A stretch of DNA of 8,437 nucleotides from JAAKFL01 sp964629645 (GCA_964629645.1 CAZVSU010000089.1:1-8437); one strand, 5' to 3'; counted from the stretch's first letter, positions 1 through 7,465 are shown. Notes: generated from the sequence alone by a model not told the origin. A program made the numbers and translations.

Positions 1-2
1 AC

Positions 3-1757
3 ACAACAATAACAGGAACAATTACAACAGATATTTTACAAAACGATACTTCTTTGTATGATATTAAAATATTTAATTCTAGTTACTTTAATAGAACTTA
101 TGAGGATTATAATGTATCAACCGACTTAGAGGCAATATTAAAGCAAACAAACATTACATTTAATTTTATATTTGGTTCGGGAGACTTACTTAATTTTAGC
201 AATATGTTATTAGAGGACTTAAATAATTCTAAAAACTATACAATAACTTATGGAACTTTGAACTTTAATCCGGTTGCAGAAAATATAACATTCCAAATAA
301 GTAATACTCAAAATATATTTGATACCTTCAATCAAACTTTAAACTTCTCAATAAGAGAGAATGCAACTTATAATATTACTTTAACTGAAAACCAAAATAT
401 ACTTACATTCAACGACGCTAATTCCTCTAGTCCAGTTGATAACGCTAATGTTACAATAACTTATCCATCTGGAAAAGTATTAAACTTAACAACTAATTCA
501 TCAGGACAAGTTAATTTTAGTTATGTGTATGATGGGGCTTTGGAGTTAGGAGAATACACGATACATTTAATGAAGTTAGGTTTCCTTAATTTCACAACAA
601 CTGAAAATATTAACAGTTCTAATATCCCTTTCTCTGCTACATATAATATTAGTAGGGCAAGAATTATAATTAATTTATACAACAGATTAGATAATTCTTT
701 ATTAAGTGGTGTTGATGTCGATATTATATTCCAATCTTTATTCAATGAAACAACAAACACAGGGCAATATATACAAAACAACATTACTTTAGCCAGTGCA
801 GATTATACAGTGTATGCTTTAGCAGATGGTTTCTTTACTGAAGTTAAGAGATTTACATTTAATAATCAAGAGGAAATTGAGATAGATTTCTATATGCTAA
901 ACTTAACTCAAGATAACTCGGCGACTTTATTTGTTTCAACAATTAATTCCTTCTACGAAATAATACCAGGAACTCAAGTTGAATTATTACAATATTCAAC
1001 AACTGATTTAAGTTATGTTTCGGTATCTGAGTGTATAACTAATGCTAATGGTGAGTGTGCTTTTGGAGTTGAATTGAATGATAAGACTTATAGAATAAGA
1101 GCATTTAAAGAAATTGATGGCGAGTTATTCTTTTCTGAAACTTCAGACTCAGGAGAAATAATAACAACTGATAACGAAGTTAGAACTTTAGTTTTATATT
1201 TCACTGATAGATTTACAACTCTTGATACTGATAACTTACGAGTCGATATTACAGAAACATTCAATAATAACATATCACAAATAACAGTCGAATTCCAAAG
1301 TTTAGACGGACTTAATAAAAGAGTTTGTGTAGAGTATTTCACGGGCGAAGTAAGTTTAACCGGAGACACATATTGTTTAAGTTCTACTGGTGCAGTCCAG
1401 AATATAAATGCAAACTTCTTACTTAATCGTTCTAATAGATATGTGGCTAAAATATACTTAGACGCCTCTTATGGCGAAGTATTATTGGAAGAATATATTT
1501 ACCCATCTATCAGCGATATTGAGGAAGTGTTTGATATTTGGTTTATTAAGATACTTATTTGGGTTGTGTGGATTGCTTTCTTATCTTTATCTTTGTATTT
1601 GAAAAACATTACTTTATTTGCATTCTTTGGAATAATAATGTCGTGGGGTCAAACAATAATATTCCCAACAACAAGTTTTATATCTGTTGCAGTATTCAAT
1701 ACGATTATAGGTGGATTTTTAGTTTGGGTTTCAAGAAAGAGGTTAGATACTGAATAA
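3..1757 (+). CDS. Large surface glycoprotein/adhesin, tandem beta-sandwich domains, C-terminal membrane anchor (5' end outside window)
   Basis: The gene enters from the left. The frame is open from base 3 with no stop and reads TTITGTITTDILQNDTS before the TTG at 54, so that TTG is probably an internal Leu codon. Residues below are numbered from it. About four beta-rich Ig-like or carboxypeptidase-regulatory-like units lie at roughly 113-198, 200-283, 287-383 and 388-485. They share V-x-V strands, a turn such as TNSSGQ or TNANGE, and a closing GEYTI, YTVYA or YRIRA strand. About 26 N-x-S/T sequons are present, 23 of them before residue 285. The only cysteines are C327, C335, C425 and C441. 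Three hydrophobic segments (about 495-516, 518-537, 541-559) end in SRKRLDTE, suggesting a cytosolic or virion-interior tail. It is probably an exposed receptor-binding or spike protein. A cellular S-layer-type adhesin is the alternative. No specific family was recognised. Confidence 0.8.
   Translation, partial: TTITGTITTDILQNDTSLYDIKIFNSSYFNRTYEDYNVSTDLEAILKQTNITFNFIFGSGDLLNFSNMLLEDLNNSKNYTITYGTLNFNPVAENITFQISNTQNIFDTFNQTLNFSIRENATYNITLTENQNILTFNDANSSSPVDNANVTITYPSGKVLNLTTNSSGQVNFSYVYDGALELGEYTIHLMKLGFLNFTTTENINSSNIPFSATYNISRARIIINLYNRLDNSLLSGVDVDIIFQSLFNETTNTGQYIQNNITLASADYTVYALADGFFTEVKRFTFNNQEEIEIDFYMLNLTQDNSATLFVSTINSFYEIIPGTQVELLQYSTTDLSYVSVSECITNANGECAFGVELNDKTYRIRAFKEIDGELFFSETSDSGEIITTDNEVRTLVLYFTDRFTTLDTDNLRVDITETFNNNISQITVEFQSLDGLNKRVCVEYFTGEVSLTGDTYCLSSTGAVQNINANFLLNRSNRYVAKIYLDASYGEVLLEEYIYPSISDIEEVFDIWFIKILIWVVWIAFLSLSLYLKNITLFAFFGIIMSWGQTIIFPTTSFISVAVFNTIIGGFLVWVSRKRLDTE
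1739..1743 (+). promoter_or_regulatory. Shine-Dalgarno-like site for the 151-aa gene
   Basis: GAGGT lies inside the end of the surface-protein gene, 13 bases before the ATG at 1757. The spacing is long, but the sequence matches the core of the perfect site at 8236. It supports the 1757 start, which also overlaps the preceding stop by one base (TAATG). Confidence 0.45.
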
Positions 1758-2212
1758 TGGCATTTTCAAAATTAAATTATTGGATTGGTATTGTTTTTAT
1801 GTTTAGTTTATTTACTCTTGCGATTACTTCTGCCGGAACTTCTTTCTACGGAGAACTTAATTTAACTACCGAGAGCCAAGATTATATAACTCAAATGGGA
1901 GGATTTATCGAGACTGACGGAGTAGATACTCTAGCAACAACTAGTTTGGAGGAGAGTAAAAAGGTAAGTTATATTGGTGGAGACAATGAAACTGCTTCAG
2001 TTGTTGGAACTGATAATGTGGGAGTATTATTTTATTTTAAAAAAATAGGCACTGCAATAGAAAACACAATTAAAATCGCTTTAAATTCACCTTCAACAAT
2101 GTTATTAGGTTTAGGTTTACCTATTTCTAGATTTGCAGGTTTCATTAATATTCTAGTTTTAATTATGTCTTTAGGTGTTACTGTTTCACTTGTGAGGTCG
2201 ATATTAAAATGA
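1757..2212 (+). CDS. Small membrane protein with signal-like N-terminus and C-terminal membrane helix
   Basis: This 151-aa protein was not recognised. Residues 8-26 form a hydrophobic helix ending in an AITSA sequence that could be a signal-peptidase site. A polar ectodomain of about 85 residues follows (to about 110), with sequons at N35 and N77. Residues 113-122 are mildly hydrophobic and 127-146 form a clear membrane helix followed by VRSILK. The predicted topology is an exposed middle domain held by one helix, or by two if the signal is not cleaved. It starts on the last base of the surface-protein stop codon and overlaps the next gene by 4 bases, so the three are probably translated together. 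That fits a partner of the spike in an envelope or membrane complex. There are no cysteines and no enzymatic motif. Confidence 0.85.
   Translation: MAFSKLNYWIGIVFMFSLFTLAITSAGTSFYGELNLTTESQDYITQMGGFIETDGVDTLATTSLEESKKVSYIGGDNETASVVGTDNVGVLFYFKKIGTAIENTIKIALNSPSTMLLGLGLPISRFAGFINILVLIMSLGVTVSLVRSILK
2194..2198 (+). promoter_or_regulatory. Shine-Dalgarno site for the 126-aa gene
   Basis: GAGGT lies 10 bases before the ATG at 2209, inside the last codons of the preceding gene. It supports independent initiation in addition to coupling through the ATGA overlap. Confidence 0.5.
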
Positions 2213-2589
2213 GTCTTGCAGAAATACCGATGAATTTAACTAGGTTAACTAACATCACTCAACCTACTTTTAGTGTTGTGTCTAATCCAGAAAATATATT
2301 TGAGCAAATAGTTATAAGTGCTAATACTTACACATCTCATTGGTTAGGTTTCTTTATGCTTCTTACAATATCATTCATATTATATTGGGTTTTATCTGAT
2401 AGAACTCCTTTCGGTGAGTTCAAGTATGATGATATGAGGGCTTTATCTGTTTCGTTAGGTATTGCTTCAATGATAGGAATTAAAGCGATAGAATTAAATT
2501 TAATTATGAATTTCATTACTGTTGCACAGTTCACTTATTTGTTTTTGCTCTCACTCATATTTATATTCACTTATGAAAATAGAGAATGA
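2209..2589 (+). CDS. Small polytopic membrane protein, three helices
   Basis: This 126-aa protein was not recognised. It has a polar N-terminal segment of about 43 residues with two sequons (N9, N15). Three predicted membrane helices follow at about 44-63, 78-98 and 101-122. A charged loop at 64-77 (SDRTPFGEFKYDDM) separates the first two, and the protein ends in ENRE. The last two helices are joined by only a few residues and form a hairpin. Length and topology are those of a small integral envelope or membrane-complex subunit. Spindle-shaped archaeal viruses use short hydrophobic-hairpin proteins as major coat proteins, so a coat role is possible, but no sequence similarity was seen. It overlaps both neighbours by 4 bases (ATGA). 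Confidence 0.85.
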   Translation: MSLAEIPMNLTRLTNITQPTFSVVSNPENIFEQIVISANTYTSHWLGFFMLLTISFILYWVLSDRTPFGEFKYDDMRALSVSLGIASMIGIKAIELNLIMNFITVAQFTYLFLLSLIFIFTYENRE

Positions 2590-2795
2590 TAGGAACTATA
2601 ACTAAAATTTTATTTGTATTATTTATATTTTATGTAGTTTTAACAGTTCTAAGTAAAATTGGTTTATTTAAAATAATATTCAAGACTTCTTCTTTCGTTG
2701 GCTCTGAAATCAATTACGAAAAGCAGAGGAAAAAAGAAATAAAACGATTAAATTTATTAAATAAGAAGTCTTATAGAATTAATAACGAATTATAA
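2586..2795 (+). CDS. Short membrane protein with basic tail
   Basis: This 69-aa protein was not recognised. Residues 6-31 are strongly hydrophobic and form one long membrane helix. The tail from about 33 is rich in Lys and Arg (EKQRKKEIKRLNLLNKKSYR), so it probably sits on the cytosolic or virion-interior side. Such a peptide could link a membrane to nucleic acid or to an acidic partner. The start overlaps the previous stop (ATGA) and its stop overlaps the giant gene's start (TAATG). No Shine-Dalgarno site is seen before it, so initiation probably depends on coupling to the upstream gene. The tight packing on both sides supports it as a real gene despite its size. Confidence 0.75.
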   Translation: MIGTITKILFVLFIFYVVLTVLSKIGLFKIIFKTSSFVGSEINYEKQRKKEIKRLNLLNKKSYRINNEL

Positions 2796-5700
2796 TGGCA
2801 ACCATAAGAACATCACAACAAAGGAGAAGTGTAACTAGGAGAATTCCGGTTAGGCGAAGTTCTAAATTACAGACTGATTTACAAAAAAAAAGTTTAACTT
2901 TTTCTGAAATGCGAAAGCAAGACAAATCCGAAAGAGAATTATTCAAAAGAATTGAAGATGTATCACAAAGTTTTCTTAAACAAGCAACTAATATTAACGA
3001 ACTACAAAGATTAAGAGATGGATTTGTGAGACAAAATATGTCTAGAATTCCCGAACAATACCAAGACAAACTTAAAGAAATATCAACTAAAGAAGCACAA
3101 AAGATAATCGATAACCAAAAGAAACTTACTTCTGATTTAAGAAAAGATATTGAGAAATGGAAAAAAGACGAAGACAGATTTGATGAGCGAGGAGATAAAG
3201 AAGATGACGCTAAACGAAAAGCGAGATTTAAAGCAAAAGAAAAATATTACGATACTTTAAGCGACGAAGCACAAAAGATAATTAATCAAAGATTGGCGAA
3301 AGGAGATATTATTGATAGAAATAAATTATACTCATTCTTAAAAGATAAGGCTAATTTCGAGAAAGACAAAAGAGAAGCAAGAGAAGAACGAAAAATAGCA
3401 GAAGTTAAAGCAAAAGAAAAAGAATTAGAGATTAGAGAATACTTTGAGCGACCTAATGTTATGTCTGCTCCTCCTAGTGTTTCACAAATTCAAAAAGACT
3501 TAAAAGTAGATACTTATACTGCCAGACAGATTCAAGATGTAGCGAAACAAAGTGCTAAACAACAAGTTGATTTTGTGAATAAACTTAAAAATACAATAGA
3601 AGATGGGGCAAGATACGACATTAATTCACTTAAAGAAGCCGGACTTAGTGGCTCTGAAGCAAGAGAAATATTAGAAAAGCAAGATAGAAACGACCAAAAG
3701 ATAATAAGTAAGTTACCTGATTTCTCAAAACAAATTCAAAACAAATTAGATACCATTAAATTCGAGACTCAAATCAATCCATTTTTGCTCAAGATAGGTA
3801 AGTCTCCACAAGCAGATTTAGGACAATCTTTCTTACCTAAAGATGTTAAAGAAGTGAACGCTTTTAGAAACTTAAATCCAAGAGAGCAAAATGTAGTTCT
3901 GACTTATACAGGATTAAGAAATATTAAAGATAATACTAAAGATGTGCAAAGAAACTTACCAGATTTAAAACAATTACAAGCATTTTCTAATTTACCTACT
4001 CCAGTAGTTGCTCAATTTAATTTACCTAAAGAATTGCTACAAAGAAAAGATTTCAAATTTGATATGAATACTATTAAGAATATTGCTAATTTAAGTGAGA
4101 ATGCATTAAAGAAGTTATCAATTAATTACGAAAGCGACAAAGTGTCTAAAATCATAAAAGACTACAACACTTATTCTGACGCAGTAACTTTATCTAAAGA
4201 ATTTGAGAAGAAACTTAGTGCAGATAGAATAAAAAATGTTATTCGTGCATTTGAAAGAGAAATCAATAAAACAATAAAAGCACCGTGGGAGTCTTTATGG
4301 AACAAATTAGTAGCAGACGAATTCAAAACTAAAGAAAGGAAAGTAGGTCAAACATTCATAGGTTTAATTTATGCAAACGAAATCAAGAAACTTCAAAGAA
4401 AATTAAATAGAGGAGAAGGACTTAGCAGAAAAGATTATACTGATTACCTTAAACGAGCAGGAGACTTTATTGGTCTTAAAAGAAGAACTCGAGAGGGAGT
4501 TAAAAACTATATTAATAATTTTAAAACTCGAAAAGAAAAACTTGAAGCACACACTAATTTAGTTAATTTGGCTAAGAATTCTATTGCATTAGCAGGAGCA
4601 ACAACAGACACAGTTAGAAACACTTTACAAACTTTAATTGATTGGTCAGAAATAACTTTGAATAGTGCATTATCATCAATAAGTAAAACGCCTTCATCTA
4701 TTGCTAATCTCGGTAAAAATTCTCTTAAGTTTTTATTCAATACCGGAAAAGATTTAGTTGATGTAACGGACAATATAGCGAAAAGATGGAACACAAAACA
4801 AAAATCACAACTTAAAACTAGAACTGGGAAAGAATGGTCTAAAGTATATTCGGCAGGTATAAGTGCTAAAGACTTGGCAGTTGAAGTATTCAAAAATCCT
4901 AAACTATTGGTTTTGGCTTTAACTACTCTAGGTGTTATTAGTTCGGAATTGTTAAGTAAAGCACTAAAAAATTTAAATGATGACCCATTCACTGGAACAT
5001 CTAAAGTTGCACAATACTTAATTGAAAGAAAAGTTTTAAGTGGAGCAATTAAAGGTGCAGGATTGACAGCACAACAAATTAAAGCAAAATTAAGTCCTTT
5101 TGTTTTAAGAAATGTGCAAGTCTTTGAAGACTCACCAACTAAAATTACGACTGCTCGTGCTTTATTAGAATTACAAGGTAAGAAAGTAGATTTATATTCT
5201 GCAACTCCAGACAAAATAAACAAATTATTGAAAGGCTCAAGTTTAAGTAAGAATGAAATAAATTTTTTAATAAAAGATATGTTAAAAAATCCAGACAAAT
5301 ATATAGACGCAAATAAGAAAATTAGAACTCTTGAAACTATTATTAGAACAAAACCCCAACAAGAGATTGCTAACTTTATAAAAAACAAAGATGTTTTTAT
5401 TAGTGGTTCTGCAAGTCTTAAAGTTCAATTAAAAAACTTTAGAAAAATAGGTGATTTTGATTTAGTAGTTAGTAACCCTAAATCTTTTGCTAACCTTTTA
5501 GCAAACCATTTGAATAAAAATACAATTTTAGGAAAAATAAGTAAGATAAAAAGATTTAAACTCGTGCCTAATCAAAAAGTAAAAGGAGTATATGCGATTT
5601 TTGATAGAGTAACTAGAAAAAAAATAGCAGATATAGACGATTTAAAATTAGTTAACGCAAATTTTAGAACAATATTAGGTCGTGCTTTATCTAATAAGGA

Positions 5701-7465
5701 TTTTCTAAAAATAAATGGAATTAAATTTCTTAAAGTTGAAACTCAATTACCTGCAAAATTAGCACTATCAACTAAAACATCTGCAAGTTTTAGGTCTGCC
5801 AAAGAATTGAAAGATGTTGCAAAAATTGTTAAAGGTTCTAAAAATAAATTAAGTAAAACTAGATGGAAACAACTTAAAAATATTTTAGATAATAATGATA
5901 ATGTTTTGAAAGTTAGAGGCGATATTGGAGGACTAGGTAAAGATAGGAAATACTTTTGGGCTTCTAAATACGGTATCAATACAAACAAATCAGAAAAACA
6001 AATCATATCCAGTCTTAGACGATTAGGTTTTACTCAAGCAGATATAAACAAAAACATAGATTTGTATTCTCAAGATGGTTTTTATTTTGGTATCAATAAA
6101 ATATACTCTTATTTTTTGAAAGGTAAAAAAGGAACTGCTGTTGTAGTTCGAGACTTGAAACTAGGGACATACCCTAAAAGCATTAGAGAATTATTGAAGA
6201 AGAACATAGCAGGACAATTAAATGCAAGTCAGAAATTAATTTTAAGAAAAAAACTTAACAGGTTTATCAAAAATAATCCTGATAAAGTTTTTCCAGGAGA
6301 AAAAGCACTAACCGATTTAGTCGGAGAGGAAGAAGCAATAGCAGGAGTATTTACAAGGTTATTCCCCAAAAAAGCATTTATCAAAAGGGAAATATATGTG
6401 CCGAGTCTAAATACATTCATAGGAGTCCAAGAAGCAACTCTTGGAAGAAAACCAGTTGCAGTTAAGGGATTATATCAGGCACTAAAAAATAAATTCAAGA
6501 AAGGCTACTCGATTAAACAAATGAAAAAAGACATAATTAATTGGGCTAAAAAAAATATTAAAGGCTTTAAAGATAGATTTAGACGAATTGATACAAGTAA
6601 AGATAAAGCAAAACTAAATCAATTAAGGAAAACTATTGATGACCAAATTAGTTCAATTAAAAAATCTAAATTAAAAACATCTGATAAAAGAAGATTAGTA
6701 TCTGAATTACAACGGAAAAGAAAATTAATAACTCCTAGAAAAGCGAGAGACTTAATATTAACTCCCAATTTAGTTAGAACAGTAACTAGAACCATAAGAC
6801 AAACTTTAAGAAAATTAAAAGTCAGAGTGCCTAAAACAACTTTAAGAAAAGTGAAAAGAGTTGTTACTAAAGCAAGAGCAAGACCGAGTAAAATTACAAG
6901 AGTAAGAAAAGTCGTAAAACCTAGAATTAGAAAACCAATAACAAGACAAAAATTAAGAGTAACTCCGAGAGATGTAAGAGTTGAAAGAACAGGTGAAAGA
7001 ATATTAAGATTGCCTAAAACCCCCTCCAGAGTTGCAAGAACAGAAAAAATCCCTAAACGAATTAAAATAAAACCACAATGGGACTCTAGACTTCCTAAAG
7101 GCTACGAAAGATTGGTTAATGTATTAGTTCGGGTCAGAGGCACAAACAAAGAACTAAATTTAAGAACTACCCCAAATAGAGCTTTAAATTATATTACAAG
7201 ATTAGTAGATAACACTACAGCAAGAAGTTTCAAATTAAAATCAGTAGGTATAACTAAGAACAAAGATGTGAAAGCAGAAACTATAACGCAAAAATTCAGA
7301 CCTAAACGAAAAAGAAACAGTGTAATATTAGACTTCGTTGAAAAATCTAGATTTGCAATAGATACAAAAGGCGAGAAAAGAGGTCTAAAAATATCAAAAG
7401 TTATAAAAACTAGAAAACCTACTACAAGAAAGAAAACAACTAAAAAAAGAAAAACTAAAAGATGA
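2795..7465 (+). CDS. Giant basic multidomain protein with embedded nucleotidyltransferase fold; candidate internal virion/cargo protein
   Basis: This 1556-aa protein fills more than half the window. Residues 1-220 are highly charged and helical, probably coiled coil. Residues 230-590 are helical and polar. Residues 590-725 contain amphipathic helices and a hydrophobic stretch (703-720) that may contact membrane. Residues 855-1015 carry a nucleotidyltransferase fold and 1030-1220 a beta-containing region with possible ADP-ribosyltransferase features. From about 1256 it becomes extremely Lys/Arg-rich (about 1290-1425 and 1500-1556), interrupted by a small ordered segment at 1434-1490. There is no signal peptide and there are no cysteines. 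It starts on the last base of the preceding stop codon, with no visible Shine-Dalgarno site, and overlaps the next gene by 4 bases. Its position among membrane and surface genes suggests a DNA-associated internal structural protein, possibly delivered into the recipient cell. Tape-measure or toxin-delivery roles are alternatives. No full-length family was recognised. Confidence 0.9.
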   Translation: MATIRTSQQRRSVTRRIPVRRSSKLQTDLQKKSLTFSEMRKQDKSERELFKRIEDVSQSFLKQATNINELQRLRDGFVRQNMSRIPEQYQDKLKEISTKEAQKIIDNQKKLTSDLRKDIEKWKKDEDRFDERGDKEDDAKRKARFKAKEKYYDTLSDEAQKIINQRLAKGDIIDRNKLYSFLKDKANFEKDKREAREERKIAEVKAKEKELEIREYFERPNVMSAPPSVSQIQKDLKVDTYTARQIQDVAKQSAKQQVDFVNKLKNTIEDGARYDINSLKEAGLSGSEAREILEKQDRNDQKIISKLPDFSKQIQNKLDTIKFETQINPFLLKIGKSPQADLGQSFLPKDVKEVNAFRNLNPREQNVVLTYTGLRNIKDNTKDVQRNLPDLKQLQAFSNLPTPVVAQFNLPKELLQRKDFKFDMNTIKNIANLSENALKKLSINYESDKVSKIIKDYNTYSDAVTLSKEFEKKLSADRIKNVIRAFEREINKTIKAPWESLWNKLVADEFKTKERKVGQTFIGLIYANEIKKLQRKLNRGEGLSRKDYTDYLKRAGDFIGLKRRTREGVKNYINNFKTRKEKLEAHTNLVNLAKNSIALAGATTDTVRNTLQTLIDWSEITLNSALSSISKTPSSIANLGKNSLKFLFNTGKDLVDVTDNIAKRWNTKQKSQLKTRTGKEWSKVYSAGISAKDLAVEVFKNPKLLVLALTTLGVISSELLSKALKNLNDDPFTGTSKVAQYLIERKVLSGAIKGAGLTAQQIKAKLSPFVLRNVQVFEDSPTKITTARALLELQGKKVDLYSATPDKINKLLKGSSLSKNEINFLIKDMLKNPDKYIDANKKIRTLETIIRTKPQQEIANFIKNKDVFISGSASLKVQLKNFRKIGDFDLVVSNPKSFANLLANHLNKNTILGKISKIKRFKLVPNQKVKGVYAIFDRVTRKKIADIDDLKLVNANFRTILGRALSNKDFLKINGIKFLKVETQLPAKLALSTKTSASFRSAKELKDVAKIVKGSKNKLSKTRWKQLKNILDNNDNVLKVRGDIGGLGKDRKYFWASKYGINTNKSEKQIISSLRRLGFTQADINKNIDLYSQDGFYFGINKIYSYFLKGKKGTAVVVRDLKLGTYPKSIRELLKKNIAGQLNASQKLILRKKLNRFIKNNPDKVFPGEKALTDLVGEEEAIAGVFTRLFPKKAFIKREIYVPSLNTFIGVQEATLGRKPVAVKGLYQALKNKFKKGYSIKQMKKDIINWAKKNIKGFKDRFRRIDTSKDKAKLNQLRKTIDDQISSIKKSKLKTSDKRRLVSELQRKRKLITPRKARDLILTPNLVRTVTRTIRQTLRKLKVRVPKTTLRKVKRVVTKARARPSKITRVRKVVKPRIRKPITRQKLRVTPRDVRVERTGERILRLPKTPSRVARTEKIPKRIKIKPQWDSRLPKGYERLVNVLVRVRGTNKELNLRTTPNRALNYITRLVDNTTARSFKLKSVGITKNKDVKAETITQKFRPKRKRNSVILDFVEKSRFAIDTKGEKRGLKISKVIKTRKPTTRKKTTKKRKTKR
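3092..3282 (+). repeat. 17-bp direct repeat pair inside the giant gene
   Basis: GAAGCACAAAAGATAAT occurs exactly at 3092-3108 and 3266-3282, 174 bases (58 codons) apart and in the same frame. Both copies encode EAQKII (residues 100-105 and 158-163). Weak similarity before the motif (DKLKEISTKEAQ versus KYYDTLSDEAQ) suggests an old duplication of a helical unit rather than a mobile or regulatory repeat. Confidence 0.5.
5357..5839 (+). other. Nucleotidyltransferase-fold domain (AbiEii/MNT-like) within the giant protein
   Basis: This covers residues about 855-1015 of the 1556-aa protein. The strand-loop VFISGSASL supplies the G871-S872 nucleotide-binding turn. Fourteen residues later comes RKIGDFDLVV, with metal-binding candidates D887 and D889 and R883 four residues before the first Asp, as in the R-x-[ST]-x-D-x-D-L pattern of AbiEii-type enzymes. 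A beta hairpin (GVYAIFDRVTRKKIADIDD) offers D946 or D948 as the third carboxylate. A helical segment follows (VETQLPAKLAL, then FRSAKELKDV), like the K-L...R..KD helix after the core in AbiEii-like proteins. All expected catalytic residues appear intact, so activity is plausible. The family transfers NMP to protein, RNA or small molecules, but the target here is unknown. Boundaries are approximate. Confidence 0.7.
5882..6454 (+). other. Possible ADP-ribosyltransferase-like region of the giant protein
   Basis: This covers residues about 1030-1220. The layout resembles an R-S-E type ADP-ribosyltransferase: a VLKVRGDIGG strand with R1041, then YFWAS (S1057), then strands at GFYFGI and GTAVVVRDLKLG, and finally GEEEAI with E1178-E1180, followed by short strands through IYVPSLNTFIGV. 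The spacing from R1041 to the glutamates is about 138 residues, which is acceptable for the fold. The individual motifs are short and I could not confirm the fold, so this is a suggestion only. It may simply be a structural beta domain. Confidence 0.28.
6662..7462 (+). other. Histone-like Lys/Arg-rich C-terminal tail of the giant protein
   Basis: Residues 1290-1556 are dominated by Lys, Arg, Thr, Val and Pro. Loose repeats occur (RKLKVRV, RKVKRVV, RVRKVVKPRIRK) and the protein ends in KTRKPTTRKKTTKKRKTKR. This composition is typical of proteins that neutralise or compact nucleic acid. Residues about 1434-1490 break the pattern with an ordered-looking segment (GYERLVNVLVRVRG, then VDNTTARSFK). 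DNA binding is inferred from composition alone. Confidence 0.6.

Noticed and set aside
54..56. TTG as the start codon of the first gene
   Set aside because: The frame stays open upstream to base 3 with beta-strand-like, sequon-containing residues, and no Shine-Dalgarno site lies before the TTG. The gene most likely begins outside the window.
1559..1753. Second + strand frame of 64 codons over the membrane anchor of the surface protein
   Set aside because: It is nested in a better frame, rich in Cys/Ile/Tyr, with no ribosome binding site. It is a frame shadow of hydrophobic codons.
2561..2640. TTTATATT-like TATA boxes near the 69-aa gene
   Set aside because: They lie within coding sequence, lack a BRE-like flank, and are expected by chance in DNA this AT-rich.
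2779..3069. Antisense open frame of 96 codons across the start of the giant gene
   Set aside because: It spans the coupled junction of two well-supported genes and has cysteine-rich, random-looking composition typical of a shadow frame.
4507..5388. Antisense open frame of 293 codons
   Set aside because: It lies wholly inside the giant gene, reads as hydrophobic residues mirrored from AT-rich Lys/Leu codons, and has no promoter or ribosome binding site. The sense strand carries a recognisable enzyme motif partly overlapping it.
2795..7465. Tape-measure protein of a tailed virus
   Set aside because: The protein is long and helical in part, but the neighbours are membrane and surface proteins, no tail genes are visible, and the enzyme domain and histone-like tail do not fit well. 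It cannot be fully excluded.
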